NCBI GenBank assembly: GCA_944325705.1
Contig: CALVBB010000014.1
Location: 1-56,743, forward strand
From: Candidatus Gastranaerophilales bacterium
GTDB taxonomy: Bacteria > Cyanobacteriota > Vampirovibrionia > Gastranaerophilales > Gastranaerophilaceae
Length of the DNA stretch: 56,743 nucleotides
Reading direction: 5' to 3'
Position numbers and translations under genes: made by a program
Shown: positions 36,336 to 44,930 of the stretch, piece after piece
How the letters are laid out: every line of letters begins with the position of its first letter
Position numbering within the stretch: the first letter of the stretch is position 1
Notes under the pieces: generated by a model
The model's database searches: none
Seen by the model: only the letters and a program-made list of their open reading frames with translations
Told to the model about the DNA's origin: nothing

Positions 36336-36496
36336 GTCGGGCATACCAGCCCGACAAAGTTGAATGGGTGAATGGCTTATCATTAAATATGTCATTCTGA
36401 AACGTCAATCATTGCAGATTATATGAGATATGACTGTTCAGAATCTCTTTTAGTAACATTAGTATTAGTTTTCGAAACGATAGCGTGAGCAGGGCG
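36336..36496. repeat. Dispersed intergenic repeat, copy B (161 bases)
   Basis: Same sequence as 33964-34140 apart from four substitutions and a missing 16-base block. It stops after GAGCAGGGCG and lacks the second arm of palindrome P1. Confidence 0.9.
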
Positions 36497-36535
36497 AAAG
36501 TTTTATTATTGGGCTGAAAGCCAAACCTACTAACG

Positions 36536-36594
36536 ACCTACCATTGGCTAACCTCCATTTTTAAGGAAGGTGGCACGGATGTGCCGGAGGGTTT
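36536..36594. repeat. Dispersed intergenic repeat unit, inverted copy 2
   Basis: Reverse complement of the unit at 31849-31906. Confidence 0.75.
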
Positions 36595-36703
36595 TGTTAA
36601 ACCAATCAACACTTCAACCATTTACCCGTTCAACTTTATCGCCCCCTTCCTCGCCTGCGGCACCCTCCCCCGCATGGGGAGGTCAATATTTACACTTCAC
36701 TCC

Positions 36704-37303
36704 TCACCCCTCACTTTTTTTAATAATAACCAGATTCCTTGTGTGGTTTTCCTCGAGCGGCAACTCATATTTAATAATATCAACAATTCCGGCATTGCAT
36801 TTTTTTAGAGTTTTTTGCGCCTCTTTTATTTCGTCCTGAACTTTAATAGATTTATATGCAATGAAATATCCGTCTTTTTTCATTTTTGGAACTGCATATT
36901 GAATAATCTTATCAAGAGAGGCTACAGCCCTTGTTGTTACTATATCAAACCGGCCGTCAAAGCTTTCTACCCGCGAGCATACAGGAGTAAGGTTTTTAAT
37001 GTTAAGCGCCTCTTTAATTGAGGTTACTGCATTAATTTTTTTTCTTATGCTGTCAAGTGCCGTAACTGAAATCTCCGGATAAGCAAGCGCCACCGGCACA
37101 GATGGAAATCCTCCGCCTGTTCCGAAATCCAGCAGGGTTTTAAAATCCCTGCCGTATTTTTCAAAGAAGTTCTCTATGGCAAGGCTGTCACAGATATGTT
37201 TTTCCCATAAAAAACGTTCATCGTTTTTTGAAATAAGGTTAAGTTTGGCGTTCTGTTCTAAAAAAACTTTTATATAATCCTGATAAAATTCTTTAGTTTT
37301 CAT
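36704..37303 (-). CDS. rsmG: 16S rRNA (guanine527-N7)-methyltransferase
   Basis: 199 residues, typical length. The SAM-binding motif LLDFGTGGGFPSVPVALAYP, the following ALDSIRKKI, TTRAVASLDKI and the terminal NLVIIKK are characteristic. It methylates G527 in the 530 loop of 16S rRNA. It overlaps the upstream ATPase-TPR gene by 11 bases, so the two are cotranscribed. Confidence 0.93.
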   Translation of the reverse strand: MKTKEFYQDYIKVFLEQNAKLNLISKNDERFLWEKHICDSLAIENFFEKYGRDFKTLLDFGTGGGFPSVPVALAYPEISVTALDSIRKKINAVTSIKEALNIKNLTPVCSRVESFDGRFDIVTTRAVASLDKIIQYAVPKMKKDGYFIAYKSIKVQDEIKEAQKTLKKCNAGIVDIIKYELPLEENHTRNLVIIKKSEG

Positions 37304-39710
37304 TTAAAATCTCTTTTTCAAGTTCGTTGTATTTGCTGCCCAGACGTATTTTTATATCGCTAATTCTCTGTTCGATTTTTGCTATATTGTCCGGTGTGAA
37401 GTTGTTCTGTGCTGATTTTAGCGCTGACAGGTAATTTTTCAACGCGAATTTAATCTTTCTGTGGTTGTTGTAAAAATCGCCGAGTTCTGTGTAGGCTGAT
37501 GTAAGATAAAAAACTTCATTCAGTGCACCGGCGCTTTTTATTGCTTTCTGATAATACTCAACAGTCTTTTCAGGGGATTTATTCCTGTTAAGTTCTGCAA
37601 GCTTCATTGAAGAAATGTAGATACCGTTATAATTTTTGTCTGCCTCGTCAATTTTAAGGCTTTCTGTGTAATATTTCTGTGCAAGTTCCGGCATATCGGT
37701 TTCATCAAATATGGCTGCAAGATTTGACATGGCAGATGACAGATGCGGATTATTTTTGTCTATATCAATACATTTTTTGTAATAGATTACCGCGGTTTCG
37801 GTTTCGTCAAGGTCATCGCAGCAGACTGCAAATTTGAAGTATAGTTCTGTAAGAAGTTTTTTGTCCGTAAGCGGTTCAACAAGTTCCAGTGCTGTTCTGT
37901 AGCACATGTATGCTGTTCTTATATCTTCATTGCAGATTGCTGCCATTGCAATATTTGCTTTTATTCTTATTTCATTTGAAATATTCGAAGTTTCAAGAAC
38001 TTCTTTAATGAGCTCTTTTGCTTTGTCGTGTTTGAAGGTTATGTAGAAAATCTCCGCAATCTCAAGTTTCATTTCATTAATTTTTTCAATATCGCTTGCC
38101 GAGGTGTAAAATTCAAGCGCAAGATCGTAGTATCTCAGAGCGTTAAACCAGTCGGAGAGTTTGCGGTAATTCTGCGCCAGTTTTGTATAGACTGACGGCA
38201 GGAATGTGTAAAAGTCGTCATCATCTTTGCATAGAAGCGCCCTCTGGCAGTATGCAATTGCTTTTTTGTAGTTGTAGTCATTTTCTGCGTTTCTGGCAGC
38301 GTTAATCAGGCCTGCGAGAGAGAGCCTGTCATCCTCAGGGGTAAGGGTTTTGTTTGAATAGTCAATAAATTTATTTATGGAATTTGCGATTTCTGTCATA
38401 ACCTTTTGTTCATCTTCCTCTGAATCAAATATAAAGGTTATATTTTTAATTTTTTCTTCCTTATCCGGTTCTTGAGGGTTTTGCAGGCTGTCCGGTGTTT
38501 GCTTTGCGGAAGAAACAGTTTCTGGCTGCAGGGGACTGGCCTCCTGTTGTATATCCGGCCGGAACGCGGGTTTCTGCGGTATAAACATACTGTGATATTC
38601 AATTTCCGAGCGCATTGTCTGTCGGGAAATGAGTAAATCCCTTTCAAAAGGTTTTAGCGGAAGCTGGGTGTTATACAGATCAACGCAGGCTTTATGAAGT
38701 TTTATCGCAACAGCTTCGGAAATTGAATTTTGCGAGATTTCTTTGAAGTAATCCTGCAGGTAAATCATATTTTTTTCAGGTGAAATTATTTCGTTTGCAA
38801 GAAAATATCTTATGCGCTCTTCATTATATAACCCGATTGTCATAAGGAGTCTGAGACTTACAGGATGGCGCATTATTGTCAGAAACCTGAAAAGGTGACC
38901 GCTTACCGGATCCACAAATGACATTGCCTCTCTTAAAATAAAATCGTTATACGATAGAAAGCTCTTTGTGTAGCCTTTCAGAAAATCAATCAGGCTTAAG
39001 CCGCGTGCATTTATGACTTTAGTTGTCAGGTCTGTATAAAAGAAATACCCACGTGAATACCGGTATAATTCGTCTGATACAGGCCCGATAAGCTTTATAC
39101 CTCTTTCTCTTAAGAATTTTTCAAAAATAGATTTGTCCAGTGCGAGAATTGAAATTCTATCATAAGAAATTTTGCCCTCAAAGTCATCATAGGAAAATAC
39201 CCGCCCGATAAGGATTATTTTTATGTTTTTTCTTGATGAAAGATGGAAAATAAAATCCAGAATTTCCTGCCTGTTATTTTTTAAAACTGCTTCAAAAGAA
39301 TTAATTATTACAACAACAGGATTTTCTAAAGCATCAAAGTAAGCTTCAACCCTCTGTGTGAAGTTTTGGTATTTTGCGCGCGGCTGCTTTATCAGATTTT
39401 GCACCGCAAGATTTTTGAAATCTTCAAAAAATGAAAGCAGAATGTCATCAAGAATAGTTGTTTCAAAGCAGTTATATCTTAGAACAACTGTCTGCGGGCT
39501 GAAAAATTTTGTCACATGGTCAACAACTCTGGTCTTTCCTGTTCCTAAAAAGCCGTTTACCAGCATAAGCTTTGAGTCATTATGGAAAAATTTTACTAAA
39601 TCATTTATCTGATTGGTATTATTTTCCAGTAAATACTGGTTGATGCCGCTTACGGTATTTTTATGAAAATCTTTGATGTCTATTCCGCTTTCCAGAAAAT
39701 CTGTACTCAT
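37293..39710 (-). CDS. P-loop ATPase with C-terminal TPR array (STAND-like)
   Basis: 805 residues from ATG 39710. An N-terminal NTPase domain has Walker A GFLGTGKT (53-60) and a Walker-B-like strand VVVIINSFE that lacks the usual second acidic residue. A winged-helix-like middle (about 190-380) and a low-complexity Pro/Gln linker (about 395-430) follow. From about 460 to the end there are eight or so TPR-type helical pairs (KAIAYCQRALL, NALRYYDLALEFY, TAVIYYKKCIDID). This architecture is that of STAND-class regulators. No effector domain is recognisable, and its partner gene is rsmG, so a defence role is not supported. Confidence 0.75.
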   Translation of the reverse strand: MSTDFLESGIDIKDFHKNTVSGINQYLLENNTNQINDLVKFFHNDSKLMLVNGFLGTGKTRVVDHVTKFFSPQTVVLRYNCFETTILDDILLSFFEDFKNLAVQNLIKQPRAKYQNFTQRVEAYFDALENPVVVIINSFEAVLKNNRQEILDFIFHLSSRKNIKIILIGRVFSYDDFEGKISYDRISILALDKSIFEKFLRERGIKLIGPVSDELYRYSRGYFFYTDLTTKVINARGLSLIDFLKGYTKSFLSYNDFILREAMSFVDPVSGHLFRFLTIMRHPVSLRLLMTIGLYNEERIRYFLANEIISPEKNMIYLQDYFKEISQNSISEAVAIKLHKACVDLYNTQLPLKPFERDLLISRQTMRSEIEYHSMFIPQKPAFRPDIQQEASPLQPETVSSAKQTPDSLQNPQEPDKEEKIKNITFIFDSEEDEQKVMTEIANSINKFIDYSNKTLTPEDDRLSLAGLINAARNAENDYNYKKAIAYCQRALLCKDDDDFYTFLPSVYTKLAQNYRKLSDWFNALRYYDLALEFYTSASDIEKINEMKLEIAEIFYITFKHDKAKELIKEVLETSNISNEIRIKANIAMAAICNEDIRTAYMCYRTALELVEPLTDKKLLTELYFKFAVCCDDLDETETAVIYYKKCIDIDKNNPHLSSAMSNLAAIFDETDMPELAQKYYTESLKIDEADKNYNGIYISSMKLAELNRNKSPEKTVEYYQKAIKSAGALNEVFYLTSAYTELGDFYNNHRKIKFALKNYLSALKSAQNNFTPDNIAKIEQRISDIKIRLGSKYNELEKEILNEN

Positions 39711-39717
39711 ACTCGCT

Positions 39718-39746
39718 ATATTAAATGATTTTAAAATATTTTGCAA
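39718..39746 (-). promoter_or_regulatory. Leaderless-type promoter of the ATPase-TPR gene
   Basis: TTGCAA (39741-39746), 17-base spacer, TAATAT (39718-39723). Seven bases separate the -10 box from ATG 39710, which also decides the start. Confidence 0.6.
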
Positions 39747-39761
39747 ATTTTATTTAAGTAA

Positions 39762-39790
39762 TTGCACTTTAATTTTTTTGATAGTAGAAT
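39762..39790 (+). promoter_or_regulatory. Promoter of the envelope operon
   Basis: TTGCAC (39762-39767), 17-base spacer, TAGAAT (39785-39790), about 26 bases before the ATG of the small membrane peptide. Confidence 0.6.
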
Positions 39791-39816
39791 ATTTAGTAGT
39801 TAACGAGGGGAAAGGT

Positions 39817-39921
39817 ATGGAATTTTTTAGAAAACATCAAAGAATTATTGTCGGGATAATTGCAGTTACATTTATTGCATGGACTGTTGGCTTGATGATG
39901 CTCCCTCTTATAATCAAATAG
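39817..39921 (+). CDS. Small single-pass membrane peptide, 34 residues
   Basis: The ATG at 39817 has GAGG and AAAGG just upstream and its own promoter. The peptide has a short basic N-terminus (MEFFRKHQR) and one hydrophobic helix (IIVGIIAVTFIAWTVGLMM), resembling the membrane anchor of PpiD/SurA-type proteins without the rest. It ends seven bases before the GTG start of the EnvC-like gene, which has no good ribosome binding site, so the peptide may serve for translational coupling, act as an anchor subunit, or both. Confidence 0.6.
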   Translation: MEFFRKHQRIIVGIIAVTFIAWTVGLMMLPLIIK

Positions 39922-39928
39922 GTATATA

Positions 39929-41056
39929 GTGAAAGATTTTCTGAAAAATATAACAGTATATGTTTTGTCAGCATTTATTCTGGTATTTGGCGCGCAGAAT
40001 TACGCTTATTCTGCGTCGAATTTAAAAACTATTAACCAGAAAATGAAGCACACTCAGGAAAAGATTAAAACCCTTAAAATAAGAGAAAAACAAGAAAAAA
40101 GCAAACTCGTTAACAATCAGCGCAAACTTGAAACAACCTCTAATAATCTTCAAGCTTCCAGGCAGCAGTACAGTTCAATGGAAGCAAAGTTAAAAAATAT
40201 GGAGAAGGATTATAATGTTTCTGTGTCAGAATTTAACAAAGTTGATGCGCAGATGAAAAACCGTATAAGAATGGTTTTCAAAAACCAGAGAACTGGTATG
40301 TTTGAACTGCTTCTGGATGCCAAAGATTTGAACGGTCTTCTGGACGTTATTTATTTTGAACGAATTGTAATAAAAAATGATTACAAGCGAATGATGGCTT
40401 TGAAAAACAAGGCCGCCAAGTTGGCAAAAATGAAAGCCGATATTGAAGCTCAACGGCGCTATCTGGCACAGGCAATTGAGAATATAAATTCACAGCAGAA
40501 AACTATCCAGAGAGCTATTGCTCAAAACCAGAGCATGATTAATCGCCTGAAAACCGACAGAGCCGCTTATGAGCGTTCGGAAAGAGAACTCGCACGGCAG
40601 TCGGCAAATCTTCAGAGTATGATTAGCAAAGGTTATGGTCATTCTACGGTTAAGGCTGCTTCCGGCGGGTTTATGAAGCCTATAGCCGGCAGAATAACTT
40701 CACCTTTCGGCTGGAGGACACACCCTATATTTAAAAGCAGAACATTCCACTCTGGTGTTGATATTGGCGGCCCGAATTACGGCAGCATAAGAGCTTCAAA
40801 TTCAGGGAGGGTAATTTATTCCGGCTGGTACGGCGGGTATGGAAAGGTTGTTATAATTGACCATGGTACGGTTAACGGCAAACCTACAACTACGCTTTAT
40901 GCACACATGTCATCAACAAAAGTTAGTGCTGGACAGTCGGTTTCTAAAGGGCAGGTTATAGGACTTGAAGGTACTACAGGCTATAGCACAGGCCCGCACT
41001 GCCACTTCGAGGTAAGAATTAACGGTAAACCTAACAATCCGTTGAATTATATATAA
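39929..41056 (+). CDS. EnvC-like M23 peptidase with coiled coil
   Basis: 375 residues from a GTG start. A signal peptide (about 1-29, ending NYAYSA) is followed by a long coiled coil (about 33-230) and a C-terminal LytM/M23 domain (GRITSPFGWRTHPIF, HSGVDIGG, YAHMS, GPHCHFEVR). The HxxxD and HxH zinc ligands are present, so it may be an active endopeptidase rather than a pure activator like EnvC. It acts in the periplasm on peptidoglycan, probably at division. It is followed eight bases later by the LptD-like gene. Confidence 0.88.
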   Translation: MKDFLKNITVYVLSAFILVFGAQNYAYSASNLKTINQKMKHTQEKIKTLKIREKQEKSKLVNNQRKLETTSNNLQASRQQYSSMEAKLKNMEKDYNVSVSEFNKVDAQMKNRIRMVFKNQRTGMFELLLDAKDLNGLLDVIYFERIVIKNDYKRMMALKNKAAKLAKMKADIEAQRRYLAQAIENINSQQKTIQRAIAQNQSMINRLKTDRAAYERSERELARQSANLQSMISKGYGHSTVKAASGGFMKPIAGRITSPFGWRTHPIFKSRTFHSGVDIGGPNYGSIRASNSGRVIYSGWYGGYGKVVIIDHGTVNGKPTTTLYAHMSSTKVSAGQSVSKGQVIGLEGTTGYSTGPHCHFEVRINGKPNNPLNYI

Positions 41057-41063
41057 GGAATTA

Positions 41064-43445
41064 ATGTTGAAGAAACTTTTAGTAACAGTTTTAATAACTT
41101 TAACCTTTACGGCACCGGCTTTTGCCGCTGATGACGATAAGGAGTATGAAAAAAATATCCGAGAGCTGCAGCAATTGCAGGATCAGATGTTCATACCGAT
41201 GTCTGTGCCGGTTCCCGATGTTAATTACACAAAAAATGATGACCGTCCGAAGCCTAAAAAAGTTAATGAAAACGGGGATGAGGATATTACCCGCATGGTC
41301 GGCAGAAGTATGGGGGCAAGCACCCAGGGAATGCCGCTTTTTAAACAAATTCGTATAAGAATTATGAATCATTACCGTATAAAAGCCCACGAGGATGAAC
41401 TTAAGGAGCAGGAAAGGCTTCAAAAAGAAATTCAGCAGGCTATGGAAGAGGATGAGGATATTGACGGCGAATCTCTTGAAGAACTTACCGACAGAAACCT
41501 TAAGAAAATTATGAATGTCCAATCTGACGACGGAGGTGGTGAGGTTAAGAAAGAAAATAAATTCCTCTTCTGGCGGAGAAAAAAGGATAAATCTCAAGTA
41601 AAAGAAGAAAAAGAAACTTCGACGGATGATAAAAAAGAGGGAGTAAAATCTGAAGAAAACGGGGAAAAATCTCCTGAAACTCTAGAATTATCAGGCGGGG
41701 TAAAGCAGGTTGTGGCGGAAAAAGATGCCCAGCTTGACTGCGATGTAATGAATTACTACGAAGATAGGAACGAAGTTGAAGCAATAGGGCATCCTGTGTT
41801 GTATTTCCCTCCGCAGGGAGTAACCTTAAAAGCGGACAAGCTTGTTTATAATACGGTAACAAACGTTATAAAAGCTTATGATAACGTTGAACTTATAAAA
41901 GACGGCTCATCTATTTACGGAGATTTTATCCAGATTAATATGAATGAGGAAACCTCTCTTATTACTAATATGAAGGCGGATAAGATGAATATGGTTATCC
42001 GCGCTAAAAAAGCTAACGCAGGCGACAACCTTATTGTCCTTGAGGACGGTAAAATGTATGCGGAAAAATCTTTTATGCTGAGGTTTAAAACAAGAATTAT
42101 AGGTTCGGATTTTTCGCAGATGCAAGTTCTTGATGAGGACAGATCATATCTTGACCCTAGCGGAAATGCTAAAATTAAGGTTGTGGCAAAAGAAATAGTT
42201 GTTGACGCCAAGAAAAATCACGATTTGATTACAATTAAAGATGCGGATTTAAAATATAATGACATACAATTAAGGCATATTAGATCATTAACGGCTCATA
42301 CTAATAAAAAACACGAATATTTTGAAGCAAACTATCCGGAGTTTGGTTCCCGTTCAAGAATAGGGATGTTTATAGGGCCTGGTTTTGTATTTGATGTTCC
42401 GAACGGGGCAACAATCAAAGCAATACCTTTTTTGAACTATAAAGATGATATAGGCGTAGGCGGTGCGTTAAAATACAGAAGCGGTACAAATTTTACGGAA
42501 TTTATGTATGGTTCTGCAGAGAATATTTTCGTATTACGCGGCGCGCAGCAGTTTGACGATAAGTTCTTTATGCAGTATGGTATGAATTCATACATGGACA
42601 ACTGGTGGCTTGGTTCCCGTATGGCAAAGTATATGGCTGAATTTGTGCTGCGTGACGGCGTAAGGAAGAGAAATTTCCTCGGGAAAGGACTGGATTTAAC
42701 CTTTAAACAGAGATTGGGTGCAGGTTATATTCATGATAGTGACGTCAACAGGTTCGATGAAAAAAATCTTAGTTCTTCCGAGATGGGTACAACAAGATTG
42801 CAGTATATGTCAGAAATTGACCAGACATTATATAATTATGCCAATAAAGAAAAAAGATTTTACTTGAATGCAGGTGTTGCAATGCAGGGGGCTGCAGCAG
42901 TTTACGGAACAGGTGATACACAATTTATCGGAAGAATAGGCCCGAGATTGCATACACAGTATAAATACTGGATGCAGGATATAGGCTACTATCTTTCAGC
43001 ATATCAGGATGATACTCCGGTACCTCGCTTTGATACATACCGTTACGGGCATTCAAATGTGTATATCAGAGAGGCACTGAGGCTTTGTAAATATCTGTCT
43101 GTTTCTTGGGCAGGCTCATTTAACCTTTCGGACGATGCTCCGAACGGTAAAATGGTTCAGGAAAACATCTTTATGGTAGCGTTAGGCCCGGATGATTTTA
43201 AAGTCAGTCTAGGATATGACTTTTTCAGACAGACAACCTATTTTACGATAAATGTTGCGCTGGATATGAAGGGCACAACAGTGGATTATGACAAAATGGT
43301 TATAAAAAATCCTGACAGGCTTGCTCAGGATGACAAAAAATACGTGAAAGAGGTTACTTTTGAGGAAAAAGGGCCGGCCACAAAAGTGAATAAAACTTAT
43401 GCGGAAGTTATTGATATAGAAGATCCTGACAGGGAGGCGCTGTAA
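41064..43445 (+). CDS. LptD-like outer-membrane LPS assembly protein
   Basis: 793 residues. A signal peptide covers about 1-22 (ends APAFAA). A long, highly charged linker follows (25-215). An OstA/LptA-type jelly-roll domain lies at about 225-420 (repeated KADKLVYN, AYDNVELIKDGSSIYGD). The rest is probably an outer-membrane beta-barrel rich in Tyr, Trp and Gly. The charged linker is not usual in LptD. Combined with lpxI and lpxB downstream, it supports an LPS-bearing outer membrane. No LptE partner is visible. Confidence is good for the family and lower for exact orthology. Confidence 0.75.
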   Translation: MLKKLLVTVLITLTFTAPAFAADDDKEYEKNIRELQQLQDQMFIPMSVPVPDVNYTKNDDRPKPKKVNENGDEDITRMVGRSMGASTQGMPLFKQIRIRIMNHYRIKAHEDELKEQERLQKEIQQAMEEDEDIDGESLEELTDRNLKKIMNVQSDDGGGEVKKENKFLFWRRKKDKSQVKEEKETSTDDKKEGVKSEENGEKSPETLELSGGVKQVVAEKDAQLDCDVMNYYEDRNEVEAIGHPVLYFPPQGVTLKADKLVYNTVTNVIKAYDNVELIKDGSSIYGDFIQINMNEETSLITNMKADKMNMVIRAKKANAGDNLIVLEDGKMYAEKSFMLRFKTRIIGSDFSQMQVLDEDRSYLDPSGNAKIKVVAKEIVVDAKKNHDLITIKDADLKYNDIQLRHIRSLTAHTNKKHEYFEANYPEFGSRSRIGMFIGPGFVFDVPNGATIKAIPFLNYKDDIGVGGALKYRSGTNFTEFMYGSAENIFVLRGAQQFDDKFFMQYGMNSYMDNWWLGSRMAKYMAEFVLRDGVRKRNFLGKGLDLTFKQRLGAGYIHDSDVNRFDEKNLSSSEMGTTRLQYMSEIDQTLYNYANKEKRFYLNAGVAMQGAAAVYGTGDTQFIGRIGPRLHTQYKYWMQDIGYYLSAYQDDTPVPRFDTYRYGHSNVYIREALRLCKYLSVSWAGSFNLSDDAPNGKMVQENIFMVALGPDDFKVSLGYDFFRQTTYFTINVALDMKGTTVDYDKMVIKNPDRLAQDDKKYVKEVTFEEKGPATKVNKTYAEVIDIEDPDREAL

Positions 43446-44068
43446 TGGATATAAATGAACTTAAAAAGGAATTAATAAGATACGGAAAAATTGCCGGCGA
43501 GAAAAATTTGACCCCCGGAATCTCAGGTAATATGTCTGTCCGTTATGAAGATAAAATCCTTATAACTTCCTCCGGCTCTGCCAACGGTTTTTTGTCTGAG
43601 GATGAGTTTTCACTCATTGATTTTGACGGGAATTTTGTTGATGGAAATCCGAAACCTTCCAGCGAAAAAATGCTTCATGTAAGATTTTATCAGATGCGTC
43701 CTGATATAAATTGTATTTTACACATGCACTCCCCTGCACTTTCTTCTTTTGCGGCAGCCGGAATTGCTCTGGATGAGCCGGTGATGCCTGAAAACTTATT
43801 TTATTTCGGACAGATTCCGCTTGCGCAATACGGGCTGCCGTCATCTATAGAACTTGTGGATAGAACCGCCCTCTATTTTGATAGGTACGACGCAGTGTTG
43901 ATGGCAAACCACGGGGTTGTTGTCGGCGCAGGAGATATAAAGAGTGCTTATTTGAAGCTGGAACTTGCAGAATCCTATGCTCAGGTTATAATAAATACAA
44001 AGGTTTTAGGAGGAGCGTCACTGCTTAACAGCGAACAGGTAAAAGAGATTTACGCTCTGAGAGGTTAG
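43445..44068 (+). CDS. Class II aldolase/adducin family protein
   Basis: 207 residues, coupled to the preceding gene by TAATG. Zinc ligands typical of fuculose-phosphate aldolase are present: His93 and His95 (LHMHSPA) and His156 (ANHGVVV), with Glu74 as candidate catalytic acid. The family includes L-fuculose-1-phosphate and related aldolases and methylthioribulose-phosphate dehydratase. The substrate is not inferable, and its place in an LPS operon is unexplained. Confidence 0.85.
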   Translation: MDINELKKELIRYGKIAGEKNLTPGISGNMSVRYEDKILITSSGSANGFLSEDEFSLIDFDGNFVDGNPKPSSEKMLHVRFYQMRPDINCILHMHSPALSSFAAAGIALDEPVMPENLFYFGQIPLAQYGLPSSIELVDRTALYFDRYDAVLMANHGVVVGAGDIKSAYLKLELAESYAQVIINTKVLGGASLLNSEQVKEIYALRG

Positions 44069-44108
44069 ATAATAAGAATAGAAACCGGTAGAAAGAGGAA
44101 AAAATAAA

Positions 44109-44930
44109 GTGTCTATAATGTTAGAAAATAAACAGGGTTTGATTGCAGGCGACGGAATTTTGCCTGTTAAAATGGCACAGTATGCTAAAGAAAACGGGTT
44201 TGAAGTAGTTTGTATTGCGTTTGCAAAGGATAATCTCGCTAAGTTAAAGAAATATTGTTCAAAGGTTTATTCGTGCCATCCTGGTGAAATTAACAGAATT
44301 GAACAGATTTTGAAAGACGAACAGATTAAGCAGATGACTTTTCTTGGCAAGGTTAATAAAAGTGTGCTTTTGAAACTTTATAAGTTTGATGCAAAGGCAA
44401 TTGAAATTTTAAAATCAGTGAAAAGGCTTAATGATGATGAAGTTATGCTCTTGATAGTGAAAGAGCTTGAAAAAATAGGTATAACCGTTCTTGATCAAAC
44501 TATTTTTATTAAGAACCTTATGATTCCGGCTGGTGTTCTCGGCAAACATAAACCTACAAAAGAGCAGATGGAAGATGTAAATTACGGATTCTGGCTTGCA
44601 AAAGAAATGGGTAAAATAGACGTCGGGCAGTCGGTTGTAATTAAAGATAAAATGGCAATGGCAGTTGAGGCTATTGAAGGAACCGATTTGTGCATAAAAC
44701 GCGGTGCAAAGCTTGCCAAACATGATGCCTGTGTGATTAAAGTTTCAAAACCTAAGCAAGACAAGCGATTTGATATTCCTGCAGTAGGACTTAGAACTTT
44801 GAGAACAATGAAACGGTATAAAGCGTCGCTCCTTGCCGTTGAGGCAAACGAAACAATTATTGTGGATCAGGAAAAAGTTATAAAATTTGCGGATGACAAC
44901 AATATTGTACTTATGGCAGTAAGTTTATGA
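44109..44930 (+). CDS. lpxI: UDP-2,3-diacylglucosamine pyrophosphatase LpxI
   Basis: 273 residues from GTG 44109 (AGAGGA upstream; ATG 44118 possible). The N-terminal GLIAGDGILPVKMAQYAKENG and the C-terminal domain with DVGQSVVIKDKMAMAVEAIEGTD and ACVIKVSKPKQDKRFDIPAVGLRT fit LpxI, the alternative to LpxH that makes lipid X. The adjacent lpxB, which uses its product, supports this: they overlap by four bases. Confidence 0.92.
   Translation: MSIMLENKQGLIAGDGILPVKMAQYAKENGFEVVCIAFAKDNLAKLKKYCSKVYSCHPGEINRIEQILKDEQIKQMTFLGKVNKSVLLKLYKFDAKAIEILKSVKRLNDDEVMLLIVKELEKIGITVLDQTIFIKNLMIPAGVLGKHKPTKEQMEDVNYGFWLAKEMGKIDVGQSVVIKDKMAMAVEAIEGTDLCIKRGAKLAKHDACVIKVSKPKQDKRFDIPAVGLRTLRTMKRYKASLLAVEANETIIVDQEKVIKFADDNNIVLMAVSL

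Larger units (their letters stand above)
35828..36703. other. 876-base gap with a small-RNA candidate and repeats
   Basis: No convincing protein gene. From left to right it holds an AT-rich stretch, a palindrome at 36000-36016, a strong promoter and terminator pair (36064-36238), repeat copy B (36336-36496), an inverted repeat unit (36536-36594), and C-rich mosaic sequence up to rsmG. Confidence 0.75.

Noticed and set aside
36570-36839. Open frames across the gap before rsmG
   Set aside because: They run through dispersed repeat sequence, overlap rsmG on the other strand, lack ribosome binding sites and have atypical composition.
37293-39710. STAND ATPase as part of an anti-phage defence island
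   Set aside because: The gene overlaps rsmG, neighbours are housekeeping, and no effector domain, nuclease, toxin or mobile gene is nearby.
39817-39921. The small membrane peptide as the truncated start of a PpiD/SurA protein
   Set aside because: There is no downstream remnant of a peptidyl-prolyl isomerase; the stop is followed at once by the EnvC-like gene.
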